Assembly: GCA_030529655.1 (NCBI GenBank)
Contig: JAUMWJ010000021.1
Span: 1 to 37,314, forward strand
Origin: Eubacteriales bacterium
GTDB taxonomy: Bacteria > Bacillota > Clostridia > Oscillospirales > Oscillospiraceae
DNA: 37,314 nt
Reading direction: 5' to 3'
Of the stretch, positions 18,175 through 26,468 are shown piece after piece (position 1 is the first letter of the stretch; every line of letters begins with the position of its first letter). The position numbers were made by a program, and so were the translations under genes. The notes beneath the pieces were generated by a model. The model searched no databases, was not told the DNA's origin, and was given only the letters and a program-made list of their open reading frames with translations.

Positions 18175-18702
18175 ATGAAGTATATAAAAAAGGGGTTATC
18201 GATTCTTTTACTGGTATTACGTTCTGTGCTGATAAAAGGATTTCATCTTTCGGTGTTCCATTCAAACATTGCACCGGGAACAGAATTTGTTATCCGGGAT
18301 AATGGCAGTATTAAGGGAATCCTGAATACACAGGGACGCGTATCTGTTTTGGTAACAGGCGGCAAATTGAAAATCGGGAGCTTATTTTTGAATCGCTATT
18401 CTGTCATTGCCTGTCACAATAGAATAGAGATTGGAAAGCACTGCACTTTCGGTTCCTCGGTTATGCTGTATGATCACGACCACAAATTCGATAAAACTGG
18501 TATGTGTAATGGCTATTCTATGGGAGAAATCATCATCGGCGACAATGTATGGATCGGCGCGAATTGCGTGATATTGAAGAACACACACATCGGGAATAAC
18601 TGCGTGATCGGTGCAGGGTGTGTAGTACGGGGAGATATTCCGGATAACTCATTGGTTACCATGGAGCGTTCACTGAAGGTAGTCCCACTGCGGAAGAAAT
18701 AG
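18175..18702 (+). CDS. Hexapeptide-repeat acyltransferase (WbbJ/CysE-like)
   Basis: A 175-residue left-handed beta-helix acetyltransferase. Hexapeptides show as LKIGSLFLNRYSVI, IEIGKHCTFGSSVML, IIIGDNVWIGANCVI and THIGNNCVIGAGCVV. YDHDHKFD carries the candidate catalytic His, as in capsular and Nod-factor O-acetyltransferases. The N-terminal hydrophobic stretch (LSILLLVLRSVLIKG) suggests membrane association. ATG 18175 follows AGGAGAG; the longer frame from 18109 overlaps the polymerase and is not supported. It likely decorates the repeat unit, the second such enzyme in the operon. Confidence 0.87.
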   Translation: MKYIKKGLSILLLVLRSVLIKGFHLSVFHSNIAPGTEFVIRDNGSIKGILNTQGRVSVLVTGGKLKIGSLFLNRYSVIACHNRIEIGKHCTFGSSVMLYDHDHKFDKTGMCNGYSMGEIIIGDNVWIGANCVILKNTHIGNNCVIGAGCVVRGDIPDNSLVTMERSLKVVPLRKK

Positions 18703-18724
18703 GGGATCCGAAGAGGAGCAAATC

Positions 18725-19642
18725 ATGAATCTTGTATCGGCAATCGTCACAACCTGCAAAAGAAAACCCCAAATAGTTTTGCGCGCCGTAAAAAGTATCT
18801 TAGCACAGACGTATCCTGAGATAGAGATCATAGTTGTGGATGACAGTCCCAACGACTATCCTCTCCGCAATGAGGTAATGCAGAGTGTGCTGGACTGTTC
18901 ATCAAAGATACTGTATCTTCAGAATGAAGCACAGTCCGGTGCGTGTTATTCCCGCAATCGCGGCCTTACCGCTGCAAAAGGAGACTACATCGCCTATTTG
19001 GATGACGATGACGAATGGCTGCCTGAAAAAATTGAAAAACAGGTTCAGGCCATAGAGGCTGCCGATGAAGAAACTGCCATGATCTACTGTGATTACTATC
19101 AGTACGATGACCTTTCCCGTTCTGACAGAGAAATCAAGCTGAGGAAATGCACCGGCAATATCTATGAGGAGTTAATGCGCCACGGAAATTTTTGTGGCGG
19201 TCTTTCCATGCCGCTTTTGAAGACAGAGGCATTGCGGACTATCGGCGGCTTTGATGAATTGCTCCCCTCCGGTCAGGATTATGATCTGTGGATACGACTG
19301 GCACAGCGGTATCATGTGGGTTACATAGAGAATCCCTGGGTCATTTACCATTGGAACAGTGGGAATCAGATCACAAAGAATCCAAAATCCAAAATTGCTG
19401 GCAACATAAGGATCCTCAAGAAAAATGAGGACTATTTTTCTTCCCACCCAAAAGAAACAGCGCGTATGCTAAATAAGCTGTCTGTTCAATATGCCATGGA
19501 CACCGATGCCCGCAAAGCGATGGCAACTTGGTGCGAAATGCTGTCCCTTGTGCCGCTGAAGTTTGGCACAAATATAAAAACTCTTTTACAGATCGTTAAA
19601 CTGCTGGTAAGTCCCCGCAACAAATGTGTCCATACAAAATAA
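18725..19642 (+). CDS. Family 2 glycosyltransferase
   Basis: A 305-residue GT-A enzyme. VSAIVTTCKRKPQIVLRAVK opens the nucleotide-binding fold. VVDDSPNDYP and SRNRGLTAAKGDYIAYLD lead to the D-rich metal site D93-DDD (YLDDDDEWLP). A second Asp pair occurs at GQDYDLWIRLAQRY. GAGGAG precedes the ATG by six bases. It sits 22 bases after the acyltransferase. It is one of four glycosyltransferases in the operon, so the repeat unit may have five sugars counting the initiating residue (inference). The specificity is unknown. Confidence 0.92.
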   Translation: MNLVSAIVTTCKRKPQIVLRAVKSILAQTYPEIEIIVVDDSPNDYPLRNEVMQSVLDCSSKILYLQNEAQSGACYSRNRGLTAAKGDYIAYLDDDDEWLPEKIEKQVQAIEAADEETAMIYCDYYQYDDLSRSDREIKLRKCTGNIYEELMRHGNFCGGLSMPLLKTEALRTIGGFDELLPSGQDYDLWIRLAQRYHVGYIENPWVIYHWNSGNQITKNPKSKIAGNIRILKKNEDYFSSHPKETARMLNKLSVQYAMDTDARKAMATWCEMLSLVPLKFGTNIKTLLQIVKLLVSPRNKCVHTK

Positions 19643-19689
19643 CTGCGGAAAGTGAGTTCTGCTATCATCAGCCGGAAACAAAGGAATCT

Positions 19690-21222
19690 ATGGAAAGAAC
19701 AAGAACCCAAAAAGCAAAACTAAATATCGTGTCTTCTCTTTTGAGTCAGTTCATTTCCCTGGTGTGCGGACTGATCGTACCGCACACACTGTTGGGTGCT
19801 TTTGGCTCTACTGCCTACGGCGCTACCGCCTCCATCGCCAGCTTTCTGGGCTATATCACGCTTTTTGAGGGCGGTATTGCCGCCGTGTCCCGCTCCACGC
19901 TCTATAAAGCGCTTGCCGACAAAGACCATCACAGCATCTGCCGAATCGTAACGGAAACCAAACAGTTCTTTCAAAAGCTGGCCTTGGCTTTTTCCGGCTA
20001 TGTGCTGGTGCTGGCCTGCTTTTATTCAAAAATATCCCGCAAAGATTCTCTGGACTTCTGGGTGACATTTTCTCTTGTGATCGTCATTGCCATTTCCACC
20101 TTTGGCGAGTACTTTATCGGTGTTTCCTATTCGACACTGTTTCAGGCGGATCAGCGCACCTATATTCCTACAATCTTTAAAATTATTACAACCATTCTGA
20201 ACACCGGCATGGTCATTCTTCTGGTGCATTACCGATGCTCTCTGATCATCGTCAAACTGGCCTCCAGCATGGTTTATATCCTTAAGCCGTTGGCGTTGTC
20301 GGTTCTTGCCCGACGCCGATATTCTCTGGAACGCTGTGTGGAAAAGGAAAAACTCCTGACACAGAAAAAAACGGCCATCGGTCAACATATCGCGTGGGTA
20401 CTCCACAACAACACGGATGTGGCGGTTTTGACTATTATGGATTCGCTGTCCCTGGTGTCTGTCTATTCTGTTTATTACATGATCGTTGGGCAGATCGATA
20501 GTATCGCAAAAACTTTTACCAGCGGAATGGAAGCGCTTTTCGGCGATATGTATGCCAAAAAGGAAATCGAGCAGTTGAATGCTACCTTCAATTTTTATGA
20601 AACGCTGATCTCCCTTGTCTCCGTCACACTCTTCTCCGTGACCATGGTGCTGATCGTCCCCTTTGTCAGGCTCTACACGGCTCATATCCACGATGCAAAC
20701 TACATTGTGCCGACATTTGGGATCCTTTTGACGATTGCCGTCCTCATGACCAGCCTGAGATCGCCCTATGGCACGCTGATCATTGCTGTGGGACATTTCA
20801 AGCAGACAAGAGCGGCGGCTTACGGAGAGGCTGTGATCAACATTGTCCTTTCGTTGCTGCTTGCGTTCCGTTTTGGATTGATCGGTGTTGCTATCGGGAC
20901 AGTGGTGTCCACGCTGTATCGATGGATATTTTATGTGTCCTACCTTTCAAAAAATGTTCTCAACCGTCGCATGGGAGCGTGGCTGAAGCGCCTCCTGTGC
21001 AACGGTGGGATTGTATTTGCGGTTGTGACAGTCGGCGATGCGTTGGCGGCTTGTTTTCCCATGAGCAACTATTTGGAGTGGGCATTTTGTGCCGCGATTA
21101 TTAGCATCCTGTCGTTTTCTGTGACTTTTATCATATACTTTCTGCTATTCCGGACGGATACACTTGCCATCATGCGGCATTTTCGCCCCGTGCGAAGCAA
21201 CAGAGCTACCAATGACTTATAA
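19690..21222 (+). CDS. Polysaccharide repeat-unit flippase (Wzx, MOP superfamily)
   Basis: A 510-residue membrane protein with about 12 to 14 predicted helices. It begins with the family's short basic N-terminus (KAKLNIVSSLLSQFISLVCG then PHTLLGAFGSTAYG). Later segments FEGGIAAVSRSTLYKAL and SVYSVYYMIVGQI fit Wzx/RfbX proteins, which translocate undecaprenyl-linked repeat units. ATG 19690 with AAAGGA upstream is preferred to ATG 19624, which would add 22 non-conserved residues overlapping the GT2. Linked Wzx and Wzy strongly indicate a Wzx/Wzy-dependent pathway. Confidence 0.88.
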   Translation: MERTRTQKAKLNIVSSLLSQFISLVCGLIVPHTLLGAFGSTAYGATASIASFLGYITLFEGGIAAVSRSTLYKALADKDHHSICRIVTETKQFFQKLALAFSGYVLVLACFYSKISRKDSLDFWVTFSLVIVIAISTFGEYFIGVSYSTLFQADQRTYIPTIFKIITTILNTGMVILLVHYRCSLIIVKLASSMVYILKPLALSVLARRRYSLERCVEKEKLLTQKKTAIGQHIAWVLHNNTDVAVLTIMDSLSLVSVYSVYYMIVGQIDSIAKTFTSGMEALFGDMYAKKEIEQLNATFNFYETLISLVSVTLFSVTMVLIVPFVRLYTAHIHDANYIVPTFGILLTIAVLMTSLRSPYGTLIIAVGHFKQTRAAAYGEAVINIVLSLLLAFRFGLIGVAIGTVVSTLYRWIFYVSYLSKNVLNRRMGAWLKRLLCNGGIVFAVVTVGDALAACFPMSNYLEWAFCAAIISILSFSVTFIIYFLLFRTDTLAIMRHFRPVRSNRATNDL

Positions 21223-21237
21223 ATGAGGAGTTAAACC

Positions 21238-22158
21238 ATGTCAAAGCTTCATGCTCTATTCGATATATGCATCGACCGCAGGAAACGATTCTATTTTCTT
21301 GCGTCAAAAGGATTCTATGCCGGGCTTCCGGAATCGGAATACCTGAAAAAACTCTATCAGCTCAAGGTTGGAAAGGAGCTGGATCTGGAAAATCCCCAAC
21401 GGTTCACGGAGAAAATTCAGTGGCTCAAGCTCTATGACAGAAATCCCGTCTATACGAAGATGCAGGATAAGTATCTCGTCCGGGAGATCATTGAAAAGAA
21501 AATCGGAAGTCAGTACATGATCCCGCTGCTTGGCGTGTGGGATCGGGTCGAGGATATTGATTTTGATCAGCTCCCGGAACAGTTTGTACTGAAATGCAAC
21601 CATGACTGCGCCTCTGCTGTGATCTGCCGTGATAAGGCATCTCTGGACATAAAAGCAGCAAAGGCAAAGCTCAAGCAGTGTCTGGAAAGAGTCTACGGAG
21701 CAAGCGGCATCGAATGGGCTTACAGAGATATTCCCCGCAAAATCATTGCAGAGAAATATATGCAAAATGGAGACGAACTGACACTGACCGACCACAAGTT
21801 CTATTGCTTCGACGGGGAAGTCAAAATGGTCATGCTGACATCGGGAACGGCACATACCGACGAACGCAGACGGGTCACATTGGATCCGCAGTTCCGGCGG
21901 ATCCCCGTGTGCAAGAAGAATGATGTAAACTCACCGGAGCCCTATGAGGTACCGAAATGTCTGGATGAAATGATCGCACTGGTGGAGAAAATTGCGGAGG
22001 GGATCCCCTTTGTTCGCGTGGATTTCTATGTGATCGGTGGCCACCCTTATTTCGGGGAGGTCGCATTTTATCCGGACGGAGGTTTTATCGAGTTTGCTCC
22101 GACCGAGTGGGAACAAAAGCTGGGAGAATGGATTCAATTGCCAGAAAAACGAATGTAA
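21238..22158 (+). CDS. TupA-like ATP-grasp protein
   Basis: A 306-residue protein of the TupA-like ATP-grasp family, named after a Bacillus teichuronopeptide synthesis protein. Recognisable blocks are LENPQRFTEKIQWLKLYDRN, PVYTKMQDKYLVREII, FVLKCNHDCASAVIC (ATP-binding lysine region), KIIAEKYMQ, DHKFYCFDGEVKMVM and the metal-binding end FVRVDFYVIGG with FGEVAFYPDGGFIEFAP. Family members are thought to join an amino acid or similar group to a carboxylate. The uronic acids predicted from this locus would supply such carboxylates (inference). ATG 21238 follows GAGGAG. It is 15 bases after the flippase and belongs to the same operon. Confidence 0.85.
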   Translation: MSKLHALFDICIDRRKRFYFLASKGFYAGLPESEYLKKLYQLKVGKELDLENPQRFTEKIQWLKLYDRNPVYTKMQDKYLVREIIEKKIGSQYMIPLLGVWDRVEDIDFDQLPEQFVLKCNHDCASAVICRDKASLDIKAAKAKLKQCLERVYGASGIEWAYRDIPRKIIAEKYMQNGDELTLTDHKFYCFDGEVKMVMLTSGTAHTDERRRVTLDPQFRRIPVCKKNDVNSPEPYEVPKCLDEMIALVEKIAEGIPFVRVDFYVIGGHPYFGEVAFYPDGGFIEFAPTEWEQKLGEWIQLPEKRM

Positions 22159-22205
22159 AGTTCGTTGGCAGCGTAATTATTTATATCTGTGGCAGGAGGC
22201 AAACC

Positions 22206-22943
22206 ATGAAAAAGTATTTGTCTGCATTTCTTATGATGCTATGTATCGTTTTGCTATGTGCCTGCGGTGAGCAAGCAGAGAGTAACGGCGTTGCTATTGA
22301 CGGCGCGACTGTGCAAACTCCCTATGCCGAATTAACGGTACCTGCAGATTATGAGGATCATGTTACGACAACGGTGGTGTCGCAGGAGCCCTACGTGCTG
22401 TCTTTTTCTGCAAAAGATGGTACACAGCTCTTCACGCTATCCTTCGGCAAGGAATCAGAGGATCTGCTAGGCACTTTAAAGCTTGACGATCAGAATGTGG
22501 TGATTTATGCTGCTTTCAACGAACTGGATAAGAAAAATGAAAACTATGCGGCGTATAGCGAATATCAGGATGGCATCAATACGATTTTGCAAGGAATGAT
22601 TGCCAATAACGACTTTGCAGCAGGCGAGATCATTGAATATGTGGATAATAGTACGTTCGATATCAAAACCCCGGTTGTTACCATGAAGTATCCTATGAGA
22701 TGGAAAGATAAGGTGCAAATCGACGTGTCAGAGGAAGCAGTGAAGTTTTCCAGCAACGGGACGAAACTGTTTGATCTGCTGTTCGTCGAATGCGACGGAT
22801 ACCTGTTGGGCAAATACAAAGATATGCCAATTTATATCGTAGACTACAATGTCGCCACCGATGAAGAAATTGCCATGCAGGATGATGTTAATGTCATCTT
22901 GGAACACTTGACAGAAGATACGAGTTTTGTGATAAACCATTAA
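22206..22943 (+). CDS. Uncharacterised lipoprotein
   Basis: A 245-residue predicted lipoprotein. The signal MKKYLSAFLMMLCIVLLCAC has its lipidated Cys at C20 (lipobox LCAC). The mature part has two similar beta-rich halves: TPYAELTVPADYEDHVTT with VLSFSAKDGTQLFTLSFG, and TPVVTMKYPMRWKDKV with AVKFSSNGTKLFDLLFVE. This suggests an internal duplication. I do not recognise the family. AGGAGG seven bases upstream fixes ATG 22206; the frame is open further upstream to 22107 but overlaps the ATP-grasp gene. It is last in the operon and may assist polysaccharide export or attachment, though nothing in the sequence proves this. Confidence 0.8.
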   Translation: MKKYLSAFLMMLCIVLLCACGEQAESNGVAIDGATVQTPYAELTVPADYEDHVTTTVVSQEPYVLSFSAKDGTQLFTLSFGKESEDLLGTLKLDDQNVVIYAAFNELDKKNENYAAYSEYQDGINTILQGMIANNDFAAGEIIEYVDNSTFDIKTPVVTMKYPMRWKDKVQIDVSEEAVKFSSNGTKLFDLLFVECDGYLLGKYKDMPIYIVDYNVATDEEIAMQDDVNVILEHLTEDTSFVINH

Positions 22944-23141
22944 CATAAAAGATGGCCGCAGGTGCGATGATGGAGAGTATCCGTGCTTTCGCCCACACCG
23001 GGATGCGGGGCGGTCTCTCTGCCTTCTGGCCTCCAGCCGACTATGTTTTCCATGAGCGTGGGCTGATTCTTCCTTTGGTTCGGTAGGATCAGTCCACGCC
23101 TGAGAGCGCTTGACGCGGTCGGCATTTTCGCCTGCCTGTAC
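22944..23141. other. Gap between convergent genes with a long hairpin
   Basis: No convincing gene. A stem of 12 bp (GCGTGGGCTGAT 23056-23067 with 23088-23099, one G-U pair on the plus-strand RNA) plus an inner CCT/AGG could form between the lipoprotein gene and the tail-fibre gene. There is no T-run. A 61-codon minus-strand frame (MPTASSALRRGLILPNQ) is open here but has no ribosome site or homology I recognise. Confidence 0.35.
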
Positions 23142-23957
23142 TTATTGCCCTGTAAATGTTCCCGTTCCGATGTTGGTAAAGAAGGAGTCGGAGACTCTGT
23201 CGTATAGGCCGATAACACTGTCTGCCTTCCGTATGGCGGGTACAAAGTCGCGGCGCAGAATGCCGTCTGTATATAGCTTCAGCGCATACAGCCTGGCTTT
23301 GGCCTGATAAGAAACAGTTCCTCCGCCATTGTTTCTCGCAAAAATGAAAAAGTTGTTTTCAGGTGTATACGTTTGCGTGGCATATCGTCTCTCACTGAAA
23401 TTCCCTTCCGTTGTAATGGCTATACCGCCGGCAAACCCGTTTGGAGTGGCGTTATTAAAGATATGGCACAGCGATCTATATCTTTGGTTTTTGTATATTT
23501 CGCTGTACGAAGACGCGGAGCTATAGCTAAACCAGTTTGGCACAAATTTTATTTCCTCGCCGGAAGAATGTGTAAAATGCACGAGATACATATGGGTAGA
23601 TGCAGAAACTAATGCGATATAATCTCTGTTTGTATATCCGGTCAATGCAAAGTCTATCTCGGCGGTGCAGTTTTCGGTGGGCATTACGCCTGTATCAATA
23701 TACTGTGTACCGCTGGCTTCGATATACTCCAGTTTTGTATAGAGATTCGGGATCGGATTTGTGTCAACCTCCGCACTTGCAAACTGCGTCACGTCATATG
23801 TCCCATTGGCGGTGATGGTTTTTGTGCCGCTGGGCGTGATACCTGTTTGTATATTTTCGATCTCTGTGGCCATCTGGTCGAGGGACAGTGTCCCGGAGAT
23901 ACCGCGCTTTGCCCGGATGGCATTGGCGATAGCGGTCATTTTACTGTTTACGCTCAT
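23142..23957 (-). CDS. Phage tail-fibre/receptor-binding-like protein
   Basis: A 271-residue protein. The N-terminus (SVNSKMTAIANAIRAKRG then GTLSLDQMATEIENI) is a module found at the start of many Firmicutes phage tail or structural proteins. After a linker with SGTKTITANGTYDVT, residues about 75-271 are a LamG/concanavalin-like sheet domain (LYTKLEYIEASGTQYIDTG to FVPAIRKADSVIGLYDRV). ATG 23957 overlaps the preceding gene's TAA by one base (TAATG), with AGGAGG nine bases upstream, so the pair is translationally coupled. It probably binds a carbohydrate or other cell-surface ligand. No head, tail-tube, holin or lysin genes are near. Confidence 0.75.
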   Translation of the reverse strand: MSVNSKMTAIANAIRAKRGISGTLSLDQMATEIENIQTGITPSGTKTITANGTYDVTQFASAEVDTNPIPNLYTKLEYIEASGTQYIDTGVMPTENCTAEIDFALTGYTNRDYIALVSASTHMYLVHFTHSSGEEIKFVPNWFSYSSASSYSEIYKNQRYRSLCHIFNNATPNGFAGGIAITTEGNFSERRYATQTYTPENNFFIFARNNGGGTVSYQAKARLYALKLYTDGILRRDFVPAIRKADSVIGLYDRVSDSFFTNIGTGTFTGQ

Positions 23958-24811
23958 TACCATGCACCTCCTAAGATTGCATCATCCACATAACCCTTGA
24001 TTGTGGCAATGTCTGCCGCCGTCCAGTAGTCCGTGCCGCGGACAGGGGTATAGCCGTCTGCACCGTTGGTACCGGGTATGCCCTGCACACCCTGTACGCC
24101 GGGTGCGCCCTTATCCCCCTTAATGTTACAAACAATTTCCCATCCTACCGTATTATCTACATAGCGAAGTACATCGTAAGCGTGATAAGCCTGTCTATCG
24201 ACTGTGATAAGATAGAAGTCTCCCGGATGTGAGTAAGTCGAATCCGGGTTGATTCCGCTGTACCAGGTCGCACCGTCTGCGCCATTAACACCATTAATAC
24301 CTGCGGGGCCTTGTGTACCTACAGCACCGGGATTTCCTTGCGGACCAGCTTCACCTGAATCACCTTTGAAATCACCCGCCTGTGCCATGTGCATTACTTC
24401 CTTGGCCAAATCCAGAGCTTGCAGCGCCAGGAACTTTGTCTGTTCCTCCGCCGTAGGCGTGGCAACGGTGCGAAAACGGCATCCTTGTCCGTCTTCGGTT
24501 TCTGCCACAGTGAAACGGCAGAGATTTGTGACCTTTTCCTCCCGTAAGGTGCCGTTTTCATTGTAGTTTTCACCCTTAAGATATACATTCCATCGTCCCT
24601 CGGGAAGAACTGTGGCATTGTCTGAGGTAATACCCCCATTTTCGACCTTCATGCGGTAAGCGACACCGTTTCCCTCCAAATAAGCCCAAATAGAGGAATA
24701 GCGCCATGTGCTGTCGAAGACAAACTGTGCGTTGCAGAAAGCCTCGGGTGTCACGGTTTCGGTGGCTTGCTGCAAAGTCATTCGTTGCCTGGTTACAGTG
24801 AATTGCATCAT
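23957..24811 (-). CDS. Phage baseplate/tail-fibre-like protein with collagen repeats
   Basis: A 284-residue protein. Residues 1-150 form a beta-rich N-terminal domain resembling phage baseplate upper proteins (QFTVTRQRMTLQQATETVTP, LPEGRWNVYLKGENYNE). A helix (TAEEQTKFLALQALDLAKEV) precedes two Gly-X-Y collagen-like stretches (GDFKGDSGEAGPQGNPG and GDKGAPGVQGVQGIPG). An intervening unit (ATWYSGINPDSTYSHPGDFY) recurs in tail fibres. The end is YTPVRGTDYWTAADIATIKG then YVDDAIL. AAGGAG precedes tandem ATGs at 24811 and 24808. Collagen repeats would trimerise the fibre. It forms a two-gene cassette with the downstream partner. Confidence 0.78.
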   Translation of the reverse strand: MMQFTVTRQRMTLQQATETVTPEAFCNAQFVFDSTWRYSSIWAYLEGNGVAYRMKVENGGITSDNATVLPEGRWNVYLKGENYNENGTLREEKVTNLCRFTVAETEDGQGCRFRTVATPTAEEQTKFLALQALDLAKEVMHMAQAGDFKGDSGEAGPQGNPGAVGTQGPAGINGVNGADGATWYSGINPDSTYSHPGDFYLITVDRQAYHAYDVLRYVDNTVGWEIVCNIKGDKGAPGVQGVQGIPGTNGADGYTPVRGTDYWTAADIATIKGYVDDAILGGAW

Positions 24812-24981
24812 GTCTTTCTCCTTTCAAAGTGGATTTCACTATATGGAGAAGATACGGGCATAGTTGTACTATTTAGTGCAACATGATATGAAAGAGTACC
24901 CGCACCTCTCAACGTAGAGCTGTATGATGTGTTTTGCTTTGCAGGAAAAAAGAATGTAATTATTCAGAAAGGAATCCGGAG

Positions 24982-26445
24982 ATGAAGAATCAACCGAATA
25001 CAACAGATGCCGCACTGCGCAGAAACCTCAGTCCAACTTATGTGTGGGCCATTGCTTTTGGCTGTATCATCGGTTGGGGTAGTTTCATTAACCCGGGAAA
25101 GAAATTTTTGCCCAATTCCGGTGTAGCAGGCACGGCCATTGCTATGCTGCTGGGTGCGCTGGTGATGATAATCATTGCCTGCAGTTATGCCTATATGGTG
25201 CCCAAATACCCCAAAGCCGGTGGAGAGTTTACCTTTACAAAAAACTGCTTCGGCAAGGCACCTGCGTACCTCTGCGGTTGGTTTCTGGTGGCGGCTTATC
25301 TCACCAATGTTCCCATGAACTCCACTGCTATCGGCTTGATCGTGGACGGTCTGGACGGTTCGGCGGATATTCTAAAATTCGGTTTTCACTATACCGTTGC
25401 AGGATTTGACGTGTGGCTGGGAGAGATCATTCTGGCCGCGGGGATCCTGCTTCTGTTCGGTGTTCTGAACATCCTGGGTGTGAAGAAAGCCGGCTTTGTG
25501 CAAACGGTTTTGGCCTCCATGCTGGCACTGTGCGCCCTTACGCTTTGCATTGCCGGACTCCTTTCCGCTAAGGCCAGCGGCGTACATATGGCACCGATCT
25601 GGGGCTTTGATAAGTCCGCAGCCATTGCCGCAGGCGCTGCCACGGAGAGCGTTGGCGCCTTTGCCCACACTGGGACGAGAGGTGTTCTCTCCGCTATTCT
25701 CGCCACCTTCGCCATTGCGCCTTGGGCATATGTGGGCTTTGATACCATCCCTCAGGCAGCTGAGGAATTCAAATTCTCCTATAAAAAAGTGATGGGCATC
25801 ATGGTGGTCGCCATTGCCTTCGGCTGCTTTGTATATATTTCCAACAATACGGTAGCCGCTGCCGCTCTCGAAAACTGGCCGGATCGGGTGATGGCAGGGG
25901 AGTGGGTTTTGCTTGTAGCCGCAGAAGAACTTTTAGGCATCTTCGGTAAGGTGTTGGTAGGCGTGGGTGTTTCCAGCGCCGTGCTCTCCGGCATTATGGG
26001 CTTCTATCTGGCCTCCAGTCGGCTGATGTTCGCCATGAGCCGTGACGGTTTTTTGCCCCGGTGGTTCGGGAAAATCAGTTCCCGTTACGGGACCCCCGTC
26101 AACGCCATGCTCTTTTGCATTCTCGTTTCCCTGTCCGGTCCGATTTTGGGCCGTGAGGCGCTGGGCTGGTTTGTGGATATGTCCGCCATCGGTGCGTCCA
26201 TTGGATATTTCTTCACCTGTGCGGCAACCTTACGCACCATGCGCCAATACGGAGACGGCAGCCGCTGTCTCAAAACCGTGGCGCTGATTGGTTCTTTGTT
26301 CGCCATAGCCTTTATGATATTGCAGCTCGTTCCTATTCCCGGTCTTAATGGTGTTCACTTCGGAAGAGAATCCTACCTGATGCTTGTGATTTGGATCACT
26401 ATCGGCGCTGTGTTTTATGCGGCGCAAGGAAAACGCGGCGTGTAA
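24982..26445 (+). CDS. APC-superfamily amino-acid permease
   Basis: A 487-residue inner-membrane transporter with about 12 helices. TM1 carries the broken-helix substrate motif (AIAFGCIIGWGSFINPGKKF). PKYPKAGGEFTFTKNCFGKA is the conserved loop after TM2, and FAIAPWAYVGFDTIPQAAEE is the TM6 region. This is the amino-acid/polyamine/organocation fold, and the substrate is not predictable. ATG 24982 has AAAGGA eight bases upstream; an upstream start at 24934 is unlikely. It is divergent from the tail-fibre genes and converges on the epimerase with a gap of only 23 bases. It has no evident link to polysaccharide synthesis. Confidence 0.88.
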   Translation: MKNQPNTTDAALRRNLSPTYVWAIAFGCIIGWGSFINPGKKFLPNSGVAGTAIAMLLGALVMIIIACSYAYMVPKYPKAGGEFTFTKNCFGKAPAYLCGWFLVAAYLTNVPMNSTAIGLIVDGLDGSADILKFGFHYTVAGFDVWLGEIILAAGILLLFGVLNILGVKKAGFVQTVLASMLALCALTLCIAGLLSAKASGVHMAPIWGFDKSAAIAAGAATESVGAFAHTGTRGVLSAILATFAIAPWAYVGFDTIPQAAEEFKFSYKKVMGIMVVAIAFGCFVYISNNTVAAAALENWPDRVMAGEWVLLVAAEELLGIFGKVLVGVGVSSAVLSGIMGFYLASSRLMFAMSRDGFLPRWFGKISSRYGTPVNAMLFCILVSLSGPILGREALGWFVDMSAIGASIGYFFTCAATLRTMRQYGDGSRCLKTVALIGSLFAIAFMILQLVPIPGLNGVHFGRESYLMLVIWITIGAVFYAAQGKRGV

Positions 26446-26460
26446 CTATCGTCACACGCC
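26438..26460. other. Weak hairpin between convergent genes
   Basis: GGCGTGT (end of the permease gene) can pair with ACACGCC at 26454-26460 across a 10-base loop. It lies between converging genes 23 bases apart. There is no T-run, so termination here is only possible. Confidence 0.25.
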
Positions 26461-26468
26461 ACGCATGG

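Noticed and set aside
22955-23245. A further phage gene downstream of the tail-fibre pair
   Set aside because: The open frame overlaps the end of the tail-fibre gene out of frame. Its internal ATG has no good ribosome site and the product is not recognisable.
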